Shown here piece by piece: positions 12,791 to 23,871 of a stretch of 64,000 bases of DNA (position 1 is its first letter; the number at the start of each line of letters is the position of its first letter). This DNA comes from Sebastes aleutianus (taxonomy: Eukaryota > Chordata > Actinopteri > Perciformes > Sebastidae), in contig CAKAKS010000060.1 in the NCBI GenBank assembly GCA_916700875.1, positions 5,764,334-5,828,333 of the forward strand, given 5' to 3'. A program made the position numbers and the translations under genes. Under the pieces are notes generated by a model, which saw only the letters and a list, made by a program, of their open reading frames with translations, did not search any database and had not been told where the DNA came from.

Positions 12791-12807
12791 CCAGCCGCAC
12801 AGCAGGC

Positions 12808-12847
12808 ATGTCCCGAAGGAAGCAGAGCAACCCCAGGCAGATCAAAC
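12808..12847 (+). CDS. zfpm2: zfpm2 (FOG2) coding exon 1: FOG repression motif
   Basis: This exon encodes the N-terminus MSRRKQSNPRQIK plus the first base of an Arg codon, and ends at a GTAAGT donor (12848). The peptide is the FOG-type repression motif which, in FOG1, FOG2 and SALL proteins, binds RBBP4/MTA subunits to recruit the NuRD co-repressor in the nucleus. I recall mammalian FOG2 as having Lys where this protein has Asn8. FOG1 shares this motif, so the call of zfpm2 rests on exons 2 and 3. The start ATG has G at -3 and follows a stop-terminated uORF by 17 bases. The exon therefore carries the whole repression motif and almost nothing else, and is separated from the rest of the protein by a 38.9-kb intron. 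Confidence 0.95.
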
Positions 12848-13329
12848 GTAAGTTTGCCTTTTATTTTCTTCTTCTTCTCTCCTGTAAATGTCGTCTAGCC
12901 GCTTTACGCACCGCGTCTCCGAGCTTCTTCTTCTTAGAGTTTGCTGTATATTGTAATGATATAGTGACCACCACGCTGAGGCTGATTCAGCAGCAGCAGC
13001 TCATGTGTTGCCTGTCACGGTTTCATACACACGCTCCCTCCGCACATATACATGTTGTGTTTTTGGTAAGAGCTGCTTTACAAAACCCAAACCCCACGGT
13101 GCTGTCGGAGTATAAAAGTTTCCCTGCTTGCTGCTGCTGCTGCCAAAAAATAACTTATTTTCTTGTTTGTTTCATGTGACTATTGTAGTTTTCATCCCAA
13201 AAAATTGTGCATCAGACTGGTAGCTTTTTTTTATGCCAATTAATCCCCATTAATTCTACATTATAATACACACTGAATCTGTGTGTTGCTTTAAAAGGCC
13301 CCATCTGTTTTTGAATTATAATGCTATTA

Positions 13330-13454
13330 TTTTTATTTGTAGCACACACACGTGTGTCTCTCACACACACCATTTTTTCCCCCCTTTTCCACTTACACAC
13401 TTGCAGGTGTGTGTGTGTGTGTGTGTGTGCATAAATACACACACACATACACTT
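13330..13454. repeat. CA/GT microsatellite cluster
   Basis: Short (AC)n and (CA)n runs surround a (GT)n run at 13407-13429. The complementary CA and GT tracts could pair. Peptides predicted here are simple-repeat artefacts. Confidence 0.85.
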
Positions 13455-14668
13455 TTTTCAAACTTCACAGTAAAGCCCAGACATATTGTATAAATATTGA
13501 GGGTACCTCGTGGTATGGCAGTAAAAGTGTGTCAAGTTATGTCATCTTTTAATTTTTATTTAATTGAGTTATATTCCATAATTTCTCTGGGGAAAGTGTT
13601 GATCTTGATTTTCAAATTTAGATGGGAATTTAAACTGAAATTTAGAGGAATATTATTTGTTTTTTAAGGCAGAGAAATATAACATTTTTAAGTATAGCCT
13701 TGTGGTTCACATAATTCTAAAGTGTGTCACATTGTGGAATTTTTAGTAATGATAAATGTATTTTTTATGATTTATTTTTAAACAACTTTTCATAATTTAA
13801 ATGATTTTAAAGAGCCTGTAGATGATTCTTAAATACGTGGGGATTTTTTTTACACCAACGCCCACATACACAAGCACATGGACATAAACACACTTTCACA
13901 GATCCAGCTGACGTCTGAGTGTGTGTACAGTCAGTGTGTGTGTGTGTGTGTGTTGATCCACTGTATGCTGGTACTCCTAGCTGCTGCTGCTGCTGTTGTT
14001 AACAGGCTAAAAGCAACACTGTGGTTACTCTGGGGTCAAAATATCAAATATCAAACCACAAACACTGATTTGTCTTGTGCTCATGATACTGTTTATCTGT
14101 GCTTCGACATATTGTGGAGAATTCACAACTACAAGGCAACATTTGGATGTGTGTGTCCATGTGTGGGTGTGTGTGTCTGTGAGCTCACATGCATGAGGAC
14201 ATGTGCAATGTTGGTATACAAGAGCTCTTATTCATTTGTGTGACACAGATTCGGCGACACAAGACATTTGTGTGTGTCGCCATGTTTTGTTTTACACCCA
14301 ATTATTATTGTTTCACCTCTTAAATATTTATGAATCGTACGTTTAAAAAAAGTTTTTAATACAATCTGATTCAGAATTTATTCCTTGCTTTTTTAGGTAA
14401 AGAGAATTGGATTTATTAGTATTTTTAATATTTTTATTTAATATATTTTATTTCATATTTTTTGAAAAACAACATTTTAAGATCAACCAGTTTATTATTT
14501 TATTTTTTTAGATTATTGGGGAAAAGGTGTTGTTAAAAAAAAAATGTGTTAATGCATAAATATTGTTTAGACTAGTTTGCTACAGTATAATTGCCATAAA
14601 CTCTGAATGAAAATAATTATTTTGCAGAAACTACCTTTGAGTTTGTATATTTTTGCTGGCATTCACAA

Positions 14669-14828
14669 CGAACCCGCAACCGCTTTTAATCAACAAAGAA
14701 GCACGACGACGTGTGACGTGATAGGCCCACACTCGTCTTTGGACCAATCCCGTCGTCGCATCCGAATTTTGTTGTCGAGCAAAAAGGGAAGTGTAACGTT
14801 TGTGTCGCGCTTTGTGACCCGGCCTCGT
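14669..14828. promoter_or_regulatory. CpG-dense island-like segment in intron 1
   Basis: I count about 18 CpG dinucleotides in roughly 160 bp, far denser than the AT-rich DNA on both sides. It contains a TGACGTG CRE-like site (14714), a CCAAT box (14744-14748) and a short inverted repeat CGACGAC/GTCGTCG (14704-14710 and 14752-14758). It could be a small unmethylated regulatory element or alternative promoter. I see no coding exon in it. Confidence 0.35.
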
Positions 14829-15162
14829 GTGAATTAGTATGTCATGTGTAAAGATCTTGTTAATATGGAGGCTGTGTGCAGTCGTATAATCAAGCTCTAG
14901 TTAGAAACAGAAAAGGTCACGAGGAGCCTAGATCCTCTCTTGCTACCCCGGGAACTCTGGGAAAAAAAAAAAGGCAAGAGGAGGCAGTGCACAGAAAGTC
15001 AGCACAGACAGTCATTCTAAAGGACAAAAAGGTTGTTGGGCGCAGTCCCCCCACCCCTCCACACCCCCTCCTCCTGCATACATTGGGCCGTTATCTAAAA
15101 TTGTGATTTATGCAGTATTTTAATATTTTGCTTATTCTTTCCCCTTGGGTGCTCTCTGAGCG

Positions 15163-15420
15163 GCGATAAAAAGGCGATGCTGAAAGAGCACCATTAATTT
15201 GCTCCGATGACTGGGGAGATAAGGCCAGATAATGGGAAAGATAAGCAGAGAAGATATACCATCAGAAACCCGATTATTACCATTAAAATTCCAGCCCAGC
15301 AATCTGCAGCTGGCTGATAATTCCTTCTCCGTTTCCACCACTTTGGATGATAAGGCAAAAAATAGTCACTCAGTGCTCCTTGATTAGGCTGCCTGGATAT
15401 CCCGATAATACAGTGATAAA
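15163..15420 (+). promoter_or_regulatory. Cluster of GATA motifs (candidate GATA-responsive enhancer)
   Basis: Six WGATAR matches lie on the + strand at 15217, 15227, 15239, 15315, 15348 and 15415, with two further CGATAA at 15164 and 15403. Minus-strand TTATC sites follow near 15656 and 15704. The block is otherwise non-repetitive. FOG2 works as a partner of GATA4/5/6, so GATA-driven control of its own gene is plausible. Function is inferred from motif density only. Confidence 0.35.
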
Positions 15421-15479
15421 TTATGTATTTTCCCCCCTTGTTTTTTTTCTGCGAAACGTTACATCTGATCCTTTTTTCT

Positions 15480-15512
15480 TATATATATATATATATATAT
15501 ATAAATATATAT
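15480..15512. repeat. (TA)n microsatellite
   Basis: A short AT/TA repeat in intron 1. It gives rise to Tyr-Ile repeat ORFs that are not genes. Confidence 0.9.
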
Positions 15513-16616
15513 TCCTGGCCCCCTTTCTGTATCCCCCTCCCCTTGTTGCTTTTCCAAGGAAAAAAACAAAAACCCATACACTTTTATTGTAATAAGAGTT
15601 TGATAGAAAGAGGAGATAGTGGTGGAGGTGTTTTGTGTGGGAGCACATATCAATGTTATCAGCTCATCTCCCAGGGCCAGCTGCTAGCTGCTGTTGTTTT
15701 TAGCCTTATCACCCCGTGCCAATATGCCAATAAATTGCCCAGATTGTTAGCCGTTCCGAGGCGGGTCAGTGGAATTTGACAGGAGTGATGAAAATATCGC
15801 TGATGCTCTGCGGATTGCGATTAGCTGCTGTAATATGATGTGTGAATTCCACCAAGCTCCCTCTATATCCTCTCTTCTCCCTCCCTCCCTCCCCCTTTTC
15901 CTCCCCCACCCAATCGTCCCCCCCCCTCTCGCCTTTCCCCGGCTGCCGCTGGTGTCCATACCTCTATTCGTACTGAGAGGAGAACATTTTGATGCTTAAT
16001 AGGAAGGAAAGATATGAACAGGCTGAATTGAAACCAGGCCCCCTCAGAGTAATTTTTCTGCAAAATTGCCCCCCAAAGTTTCGCGGCGTAAAGGGGAATC
16101 TGGATGATGTAGGGAGCGTGCCTCCGCCAGTGTTTATGGGAACACATCGAAGCGGCCCCTCTGAGGCCACGGGCGGACGTCTAATGTCAAATGTGCTTAT
16201 TAAACTGACTTAGTGTTCTCTCCCCTCTCCTGTTGTCTTCTCCGTATGGACCGTCTGAGAATTCATGTTGCCTCCTTTATGCTCGACGGTCGTCCACCCA
16301 GCATCCGGCGCCATGCTGTAGTGATTACACTGCTCTTCTACTGTAAGTTTGTACAGCACCCGAGCGGCAAGTGCACGAGTCCCCAGAGCTTACTGTACCA
16401 CTATGTCATACTGTCCAAATGCCTAATCTACTCATGCGATAGTGATCTTACATCTGTAAAGCTGCTCCACTGCAGTGTACAGTAATGCCTTTTTGTTTTA
16501 TTTTTACTCATAATACCTTGTGGATAAAGTTGGAATAGGGACTAGTGATGCTTTGGTAAATATTGCTTCTCCTATCCCATTTTCTTAGATGCATTGTTTT
16601 ACTAATATATTTCATA
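15513..16616. other. Intron 1 unique sequence
   Basis: Non-repetitive DNA apart from a pyrimidine-rich block at 15871-15945. It is moderately CpG-containing, with ORFs on both strands that show no family resemblance. It is a candidate for conserved non-coding sequence. Confidence 0.5.
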
Positions 16617-16761
16617 TAGGGCTGTCAATCGATTAAAATATTTAATCACGATTAATCGCATATTAATCGCACATTTTGTACCTTAAAAGGAGATTTAATA
16701 GTATTTAATACTCTTATCAACATGGGAACATGCAAGTACTGTATGCTGCGTTATGCAAATG

Positions 16762-16796
<35 letters not shown>

Positions 16797-17272
16797 TATT
16801 GGAAATCAATTACACAAAACAATGACAGATATTGTCCAGAAACCCTCACAGGTACTGCATTTAGCATAAAAAATATATTCTCAAATCATAACATGGCAAA
16901 CTGCAGCCCAACAGGCAACAACAGCTGTCAGTGTGTCAGTGTGCTGACTTGACTATGACTTGCTCCCAAACTGCATGTGATTATCATAAAGTGGGCATGT
17001 CTGTACTCACATATCTTGAGGTCAGAGGTCAAAGGACCCCTTTGAAAACCTAAAACCAAAATTTAGCATAAGTTTGGAACGTTATTTAGACTCTTTCGCG
17101 ACAAGCTAGTGTGACATGATTGGTACCGATGGATTCCTTAGATGTTGTAGTTTAATCTGATGCCAGTATCTTCATTCTAGCTATAAGACTGAGCCCGTTA
17201 CAACCTAAAAAGCGCTTAAGTTGCGTTAAAGAAATGAGTGTGTTTAAATGAATTTGCGTTAACGCGTTATTT
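16617..17272 (-). mobile_element. hAT-like MITE, DR1-bearing family, one end degraded
   Basis: It starts TAGGGCTGTCAATCG in the opposite orientation to the 7238 copy. The far end has the TTAACGCG subterminal sequence but lacks a clear terminal CCCTA. A perfect DR1 is at 17019-17031 and a short TA repeat lies near 16766. Confidence 0.75.
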
Positions 17273-17643
17273 TTAATTGTGTTCTGCCTCTGTTTCTACT
17301 GACCACCATCTTAAATCTAACACAATGTACGTACAACCCTTGGATTATTATAATTAGCTCCCTGCTTTTCTCAACTAGTCAGTTTGGAACTGAAGGTTCC
17401 CTGTGAGAGCTAAAAGTCTGTTTTTATTCTTTTTTATCGTAGAGACTATTTTTTCCCATCTCCGCTCTCCAGTTAATCTCTCCAACTCCTTAGCATAAGG
17501 CCACTTTATGTAACGTCAGCATGCTGTTTACCATATCAGGTGACATTTCTATCTTTGAGGGGCATTTATCAGAGGCAGATTACAGTAGTAAGGGATAAGG
17601 GGAGTGTTTACTGAATTGACTGCCAACATCCTGTATCTGAATT

Positions 17644-17676
<33 letters not shown>

Positions 17677-18251
17677 GTGTATACATCGCTGCATGTACAG
17701 TATGTGCGACGAGCATGTGTTTTTAGCAGAGCTGTTAGCTTGATGTATTTTTTTTCTCTCTTAGTGAACAGACTCCTCGTCCATTTTTTTTTTTTTTCTT
17801 ACTACAACTTAGCTCAGCTTTCTTATATAAGGAAAGGCGCGCTGATGCCGTGGAAGTCGTATACGCACGCATTTCACCCCGTTGGCCCGCGAAACGCTGG
17901 CAGCTACCAGCAGTCAGATGTTTTGGGGGTGTCGAATCAAAAAAGAATGTTTGCATGCCAGCCTCCCTGTATATTTAAGGGTTTCTCTTTCATCGGGTGA
18001 CAATCGCGACTTGTCTCTCGTGTTTCTCTTGTTAATTTCTGTCAGAAGAAGAATGGTTGTTGAATGCCAACTTTCCCTCAAACATCTGTTCCCTGCCAAT
18101 AACAGCTTGTGCCGTTGCCTCGTCTTAGCTGAAGGATCCCCCGATTGCCTCCTCACTTTTTGACACAAAACAACAACGCAGATGAATGTCATCTTCTTGT
18201 AATGTTTTGTTTCTATTGTGCCTAAAGTACAATGTTTCTTGTATAGAAAAA
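17273..18251. other. Intron 1 unique sequence with GT repeat
   Basis: A (GT)n run occupies about 17644-17671. The rest is non-repetitive, and ORFs on both strands across 17650-18190 show no recognisable domain. Confidence 0.6.
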
Positions 18252-18259
18252 GTATTTAC

Positions 18260-18902
18260 TAGGGCTGTCAATCGATTCAAATATTGAATCGCGATTAATC
18301 GCACATTTCTTAATTTGTTCAAAATACACCTTAAAGGGAGATTTTGTCAAGTTTAATACTAAAATATGCTGCTTTATGCAAATTTATGTATATATTTATT
18401 ATTTTAAATCAATGAACAACACAAAACAATGACAAATATTGTCCAGAAACCCTCACAGGTACTGCATTTAGCATAAAAATATGCTAAAATCATAACATTG
18501 CAAACTGCAGCCCCCAACAGGCAACAACAGCTGTCAGTGTGTCAGTGTGCTGACTTGACTATGACTTGCCCCAAACTACATGTGATTATCATAAAGTGGG
18601 TGTGTCTGTAAAGGGGAGACTCGTGGGTACCCATAGAACCCATTTACATTCACATATCTTGAGGTCAGAGGTCAAGGGACCCCTTTGAATATGGCTATGC
18701 CAGTTTTTCCTCGCCAAAATTTTGCGCAAGTTTCGAGCGTTATTTGGCCTCCTACCAGACAAGCTAGAATAACATGGTTGGTACCGATGGATTCCTTAGG
18801 TTTTTTAGTTTTATTTGATATCATATATATGTATATTCACTTTAAAACTGAGCCCGCTACAACCTCCGAAAGATCAATTGCATTAATGCGTTGACAGCCC
18901 TA
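18260..18902 (-). mobile_element. hAT-like MITE with perfect 8-bp TSD, DR1-bearing family
   Basis: This is the best-preserved copy: TAGGGCTGTC at 18260, GACAGCCCTA at 18902 as inverted ends, and an exact 8-bp duplication GTATTTAC (18252-18259 and 18903-18910). It is 643 bp long and encodes no transposase. DR1 lies at 18662-18674. It defines the family ends used to delimit the other copies. Confidence 0.9.
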
Positions 18903-18992
18903 GTATTTACTATTGCTGCTTATGTCACAGGCTCCAACAGCTATAGGGAGAGGAATGTATAGCAGCTGCTGCTTCCTTTGTTGAAAACAGTG

Positions 18993-18993
<1 letters not shown>

Positions 18994-19029
<36 letters not shown>
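18994..19029. repeat. (TG)18 microsatellite
   Basis: An uninterrupted TG repeat of 36 bp in intron 1. Confidence 0.95.
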
Positions 19030-19030
<1 letters not shown>

Positions 19031-20270
19031 TGTGTGTGATGAGCTGCGGTTGGCAGGCGATGGACTGACGGTGCCTAATCCTGCCCTCTCTCCGTCGCCG
19101 TATAGCCGTAGCCTGCGGTGCCTGGACAGCAGTGTGAAATGTGGGCAGGGTTGCTGCGAAAGGTGGAGGTCACTTCCTCGCGCAGTTTCCTCTTTATCTT
19201 CCTCTTTCCTGAATTCCACCGCTATTATTCCAATAACCGCCGGTCCAGGCTGTCACCATTGTGTTTTTGCAGACACTGTAACTGCCACCAATGTGAACTA
19301 AATGTTAATTTTAGAAATGTGTGCAAAGACAAACTGCTGTTGCTGTGTTGTGTATTGTCTCTCCCTGACCGTATTCCTCTCCTGTTTATTTAGATTTGAT
19401 ATCAATGATGCCCATTGAGCCCCCAGGTAACAATTGACTTTCAGCCTGCTTTAAGTTAATAGCCTTGTCTCTTGCTTGTAGAGATCAATATTGGTATTAA
19501 TTAATCACCATTATCAAGAGCGGGATCTGGTTCCATTTGTTGTTACATCAGCAAAATATCAATAGAGAAAGTGGACTCCCTGATCGTCATGGCAACTTCA
19601 TCTCTCAGGTCAAAGAGAGTTTATCTTATCTTGCTGCTGAGAGTGGCAAACTGCTTAGGAATCTAGTTTAGACTCAAAGATCATCGATTTAAGCCTTTTT
19701 TTTCACCCCCACCTTGTTGTTTCAGGAGAGAGAGGGGGTGAAAGAAAAAAAACAAGAGAAAGGCAAGCATTCTAATCACAACAGAGATGTAAGATTTAAA
19801 TATTGATGTCCAAAGGCCATTACAGGCAAAGAGGGCCTCTGGTCTCGCTGTTGTTCAAGTACGTCCTTTTAAGACCCAGACAAAGCTTTGATTATCAGAG
19901 GTGTCACCGTGGAGTATGTCTGTATAGCTGACAGTGTGGGACTGCAGGGGAGATCAGTTTCCTGCTGCCACCGCCACTGAATGCTAACAGATCTACATCC
20001 TGGTATTTCTACAGGCCTCGGCCGACAGTACATCCTGGTACTCGTCGTCTGTGGGGCTCTTGATGTTGTCATTAAGCAAAGTTGTGTTGATCTGAAAGGA
20101 TTAGTTTAGATCTACAGAAAATGATTTTGATAATTGATCATCTTTAAGCATTTTACTGTTGTTGTTGTTGTAGTAGGTCATGATGGTGCTAATTCTCGCT
20201 TCTATTGTGTCGTTTTTAACACATTTTCTTTAAGATGATCACGTTTTGTGTGTAACTAGTAACTACAGCT
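19030..20270. other. Intron 1 unique sequence
   Basis: Non-repetitive. A slightly CpG-rich stretch lies at about 19045-19260. No gene was recognised. Confidence 0.55.
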
Positions 20271-20400
20271 GTCAAATAAATTTAGAGGAGTAAAAAATAA
20301 AATATTCCTCACTGAAATGTAGTAAATTAAAATATAAAAGAGCATTCATTTTAGATATTCAAGCAAAGTGCACGTACAGTACCCCAAAATTATACTTAAA
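20271..20400. repeat. Fragment of a common teleost interspersed repeat
   Basis: It resembles the dispersed fish repeat rich in AAGTAAAAGTAC and GTACTTAGTTAC words. Further pieces appear at about 21494-21530, 31790-31830 and 55240-55320. The assignment is from memory of the sequence style and is tentative. Confidence 0.35.
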
Positions 20401-20755
20401 GTCAAGATGAAATGAAAAAATGCCTTTCTAATCCGGTTAGATCACATCCCTGGTCATATTCTGCACCTATTTGACAATATGCAAAAAAAAAAAAAAAAAA
20501 GACAAAAAAATCTTTGTATTTTTATATCAAAATCCAATCATCCTTTCTTCCTGTAAAACAAAATTTGACGTGTGCTCACGTAAGCTAGCGCCAACCAATT
20601 TCAACCAAAAACATCATGACATCCATCCATCAATCAATCTGCAGCTTTTAGTGACATCATTAGAAGCCTGCTTGCTTTTTAGCGGTCCAATCAAATGTGA
20701 AGGTACACCGCTCAAATATTATATAATATATATATACTCACAGTATATTCTAAAA

Positions 20756-21450
20756 TAGGGATGCAACGATACCAATATCGGATATCAGGACACAACTGAC
20801 TCAATATCGGTGACAATGGGGCCGATCTATTCAATTCAATTCCATGTTTATATACTATATACATTATATACTGGAATTTTAGTTTCTGTTTAAAATTTGA
20901 CCACTTTGTTGCTGCATTAAAAAGGTTTACACTTGAATTGTAATTCCTGTTAATTTTGAAGATTTCTTACGAAGTTGCTGGTGTACGATTTATTATTTGA
21001 ATAATAAATAACAATTCAGTAAATTTATATCTACGTATGTATTTGTTACATTTTGTTTTACAAAGTTAGGAAAGCGATGTTTAAATCAAGCCTGATGTTG
21101 CCTTACACATAAAAGAATGATCCCGGTCACTTCCACACAGTGAGGCATACAGCTTATTTATTTTTTTATTAATTTTGTATTATTTCTTTAGGGCTGTTAT
21201 TGCCTTTTTTAGAGCAGGAAAAGGGGGAAGAGAGAGGGGACGACAGGCAGCAAAGGGCCGCAGGTTGGAATCGAACCCGGGCCGTTGCCAAGGACTCAGC
21301 CTACATGGGGGGCATGCTCTACTGGGTGAGCTACAGGTCGCCCAATACAGAATATTTTCAAAACACATTAAACATTGGTATTCGATCGGTACTCGATATA
21401 CCCAAAGCCCAGGTATCTCTATCGGGACTGAAAAAGTCGGATCGGTGCAT
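20756..21450. mobile_element. Second MITE family (GATGCACCGAT ends), copy 2, with nested SINE
   Basis: It starts TAGGGATGCAACGATACC and ends ...GGATCGGTGCAT. The flanks TTCTAAAA (20748-20755) and TTCTAAAC (21451-21458) match at 7 of 8 positions. It aligns with the copy at 10434 on both sides of an extra segment at about 21150-21370 that holds a tRNA-derived SINE. Confidence 0.75.
21191..21343 (-). mobile_element. tRNA-derived SINE nested in a MITE
   Basis: Read on the minus strand it starts GGGCGACCTGTAGCTCACCC, has an A-box-like TAGCTCACCCAGTAGAGC and a B-box GGGTTCGATTCC, then a GC-rich body and an A/T-rich tail on the left. Polymerase III boxes about 45-50 bp apart indicate tRNA origin. 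The spacing and lack of a foldable cloverleaf argue against a functional tRNA gene. I could not define a clear target duplication. Confidence 0.75.
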
Positions 21451-21458
21451 TTCTAAAC

Positions 21459-23144
21459 TAAAGACGCTCTAACTTCCGTTCACTGGGACTTACTTACAGA
21501 TACAGTAGTCAAGTAAATGTACTTAGTTACAACTGCCAAAAATAATAAGAATTATGCTATTTGTCTGAGCATATTGAGATTTAGCCTAAATTCCGTACAT
21601 TCTATCCAAAGGTTGATATTTTTTCTTTTTAACCTGCACATTTTTTGTGCATTGTACAACCAAACACCAGCTTGATTAGTATTATTTGACTAATGAGCAG
21701 TGTGTGTAGTTGTATAATAGTGAAGTTGGGTCTGGTCTGAGCTGTTTGGGTGCTGGGATGCACCTCATCATGCTGCAGAATGCTCCTCAGGGTTGGAGCA
21801 GAGAGCAGGGGCACTGCCTGCTTTTTTTTTTTTTTCTTCCTCTTTTTGCCTCCGGGACACAATTGCCTCATTTAACATTCTCTATTTGGCCCCTGCCAAG
21901 AGGGGAAATAGCCAGGGTGAGTGAGAGAGGCCGCCACACATCATGAATTCTTCTTTCATTTAACTTGCACGGTCCCTTTTCACCTCGCTGATGCACACGG
22001 ATCAGGAATGAAGATATTGCTCAATTAAGGGGATTTCTGAGGTTGCTCCTGAGGTATTGCAGTTATTTTTGTGCCACGCCGAGGTTTTGATGTATCATGG
22101 ATATGGATATTGGGTTCATCGCATTTGTGTGAGGCTTTGACATCTCCATGGCCCCCAGAAGAGAAACAGGCAGCTGCGCCTGCAACAGGAAACTCGCCTC
22201 CGCCATGTTTCGAGAAATAAAGTCTGTCAGTCTTCCACTGCGGGGACGTAAACAACTTTTATGTCTGTATTAAGATTCTTATTGTTTGTTTCGATTTAAT
22301 TAGCCACAGTTAATCAAAACATTTTCATGGAGTGTGTCAAAATTGATATAAGGGTTTTGACTGAATCTTGGACGAGAGAAAGGAAAAGGACTCCTTGGAA
22401 ATATGACTCACGTTCTGTCACAATAATGTTGTCAGCAATATACAGTACAATTATTGGCCAAGCCTCGAGTTTGACTTCATAAATTGTTTCAGCAATTAAA
22501 AAAAAATACATGAAATGTTAATTTCTTGTTCTTAATAGGTGATAATGAAAGGGGATCATATGGTGAGCACCATTTCCAGAGCAGGAAAGTAGCTGGCACG
22601 CCCTAATAGCTGTTCAGTGTAAATCTCTGGCTTGGCAGGAATTACTGAGGATGTATTTGTGGGGAAGGGGGGCGAGGGGGGGGCAGTGCCATGCAGAACT
22701 TTGCATTGGGCTGAAATGCAGCAGGCTCTATAGTTAAGGGATAGGTGGCAACGGAGGATTAAGCAACAAGCTTTTCAGTTCAATTTGTACATCAGCATTT
22801 TCCGCCAGACGGACGCCACAAAACCACACGGCATCTTAAGGCCTCGGCGGAAAATCGCTAATGACAAAGCTTTGTAAACAGATAAACAATTTATGTCAAA
22901 TAGGCTGAAAATATAAAACAAACTTCAAAATGTGTTAATACTTTAAAGAGGCTGTGTTTTTGATTTGCACCACTGCAAAGCTGGCAAAGCTGTTGACAGC
23001 GCGGCTTACACATCATGTGATCAGAGGCCGTGTATCTGCCTGCCTGTGATTAGCAGCCAGAGCAGAAATAGCCGTGATGGAGCCATATACTCCACTTTTG
23101 AGGGTGATCGATTACATTTACTGTAAATTATACAACTCAGATTA
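21459..23144. other. Intron 1 unique sequence
   Basis: Mostly non-repetitive, with a T-tract at 21820-21835. No gene was recognised. It is long and repeat-poor, so it may contain conserved non-coding elements. Confidence 0.5.
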
Positions 23145-23152
23145 GACTAGAC

Positions 23153-23863
23153 TAGGGCCGTAGATCGATTAAGATTATTTAATCACTATTAATCGCATGA
23201 TTGTCCATAGTTAATCACAATTAATCGCAAATTAATCACATATTTTGTATCTGTTTGAAATGTACCTTAAAGGGAAATTTGTAAAGAATATAATAGTCTT
23301 ATCAAAATGAGAGTGGGCAAATATATTATGCAAATGTATGTATATATCTATTATTGGAAATCAATTAACAACACAAAACAATGACAAATATTGTCCAGAA
23401 ACCGTCACAGGTACTGCATTTTAATACATAAATTATTATATAACTTGCCCCAAATTGCATGCGATTATCATAAAGTGGGCAGGTCTGTAAAGGGGAGACT
23501 CGTGGGTACCCATAGAACCCATTTTCATTCACATATCTTGAGGTCAGAGGTCAAGGGGACCCCTTTGAAAATGGACATGCCAGTTTTTCCTCGCCAAAAT
23601 TTAGCATAAGTTTGGAGCGTCGTTTAACCTCCTTTCCCAACAAGTATTGTTGGAAAGGGAGTATGACAGTACACTAGTAGCACTAGTATGACATGGTTGG
23701 TACCAATGGATTCATTAGGTTTTATAGTTTCATATGATGCCAGTATCTTCACTCTAACTTTAAAACTGAGGCCGCTACAATCTAAAAATGTCAAGTTGCG
23801 TTAATGCTTTAAAGAAATTAGTGGCGTTAAAACGACTTTGCATTAACGCACTACTATCGTGTA
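23153..23863 (-). mobile_element. hAT-like MITE, DR1-bearing family
   Basis: It starts TAGGGCCGTAG. The right end is degraded, but GACTAGAC flanks both sides (23145-23152 and 23864-23871), though within a GACTA-rich context. DR1 lies at 23541-23553. A small internal duplication of the AGTATGACA region lies near 23650-23695. Confidence 0.75.
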
Positions 23864-23871
23864 GACTAGAC

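Larger units (their letters stand above)
12254..12807 (+). promoter_or_regulatory. zfpm2: Proximal promoter / 5' leader of zfpm2
   Basis: This is the sequence immediately 5' of the zfpm2 start codon. It is richer in CpG than its surroundings (around 12300-12460), then passes into GA/GT simple repeats (12474-12575) and a pyrimidine-rich stretch (12667-12694). I see no convincing TATA box, so the transcription start cannot be placed and the division into promoter and leader is inferred. The leader contains a short uORF at 12743-12790. A 10-bp motif CGCTAATTAA occurs twice at the upstream edge (12259 and 12275). Confidence 0.5.

Noticed and set aside
13095..13130. A TATA-box promoter (GTATAAAAGTTTCC at about 13109)
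   Set aside because: It lies about 260 bp inside intron 1. A single TATA match in AT-rich DNA is weak evidence, with no exon-like sequence after it.
21260..21343. A tRNA gene on the minus strand
   Set aside because: A and B boxes are present, but the sequence does not fold as a normal cloverleaf and continues into a SINE body and tail.
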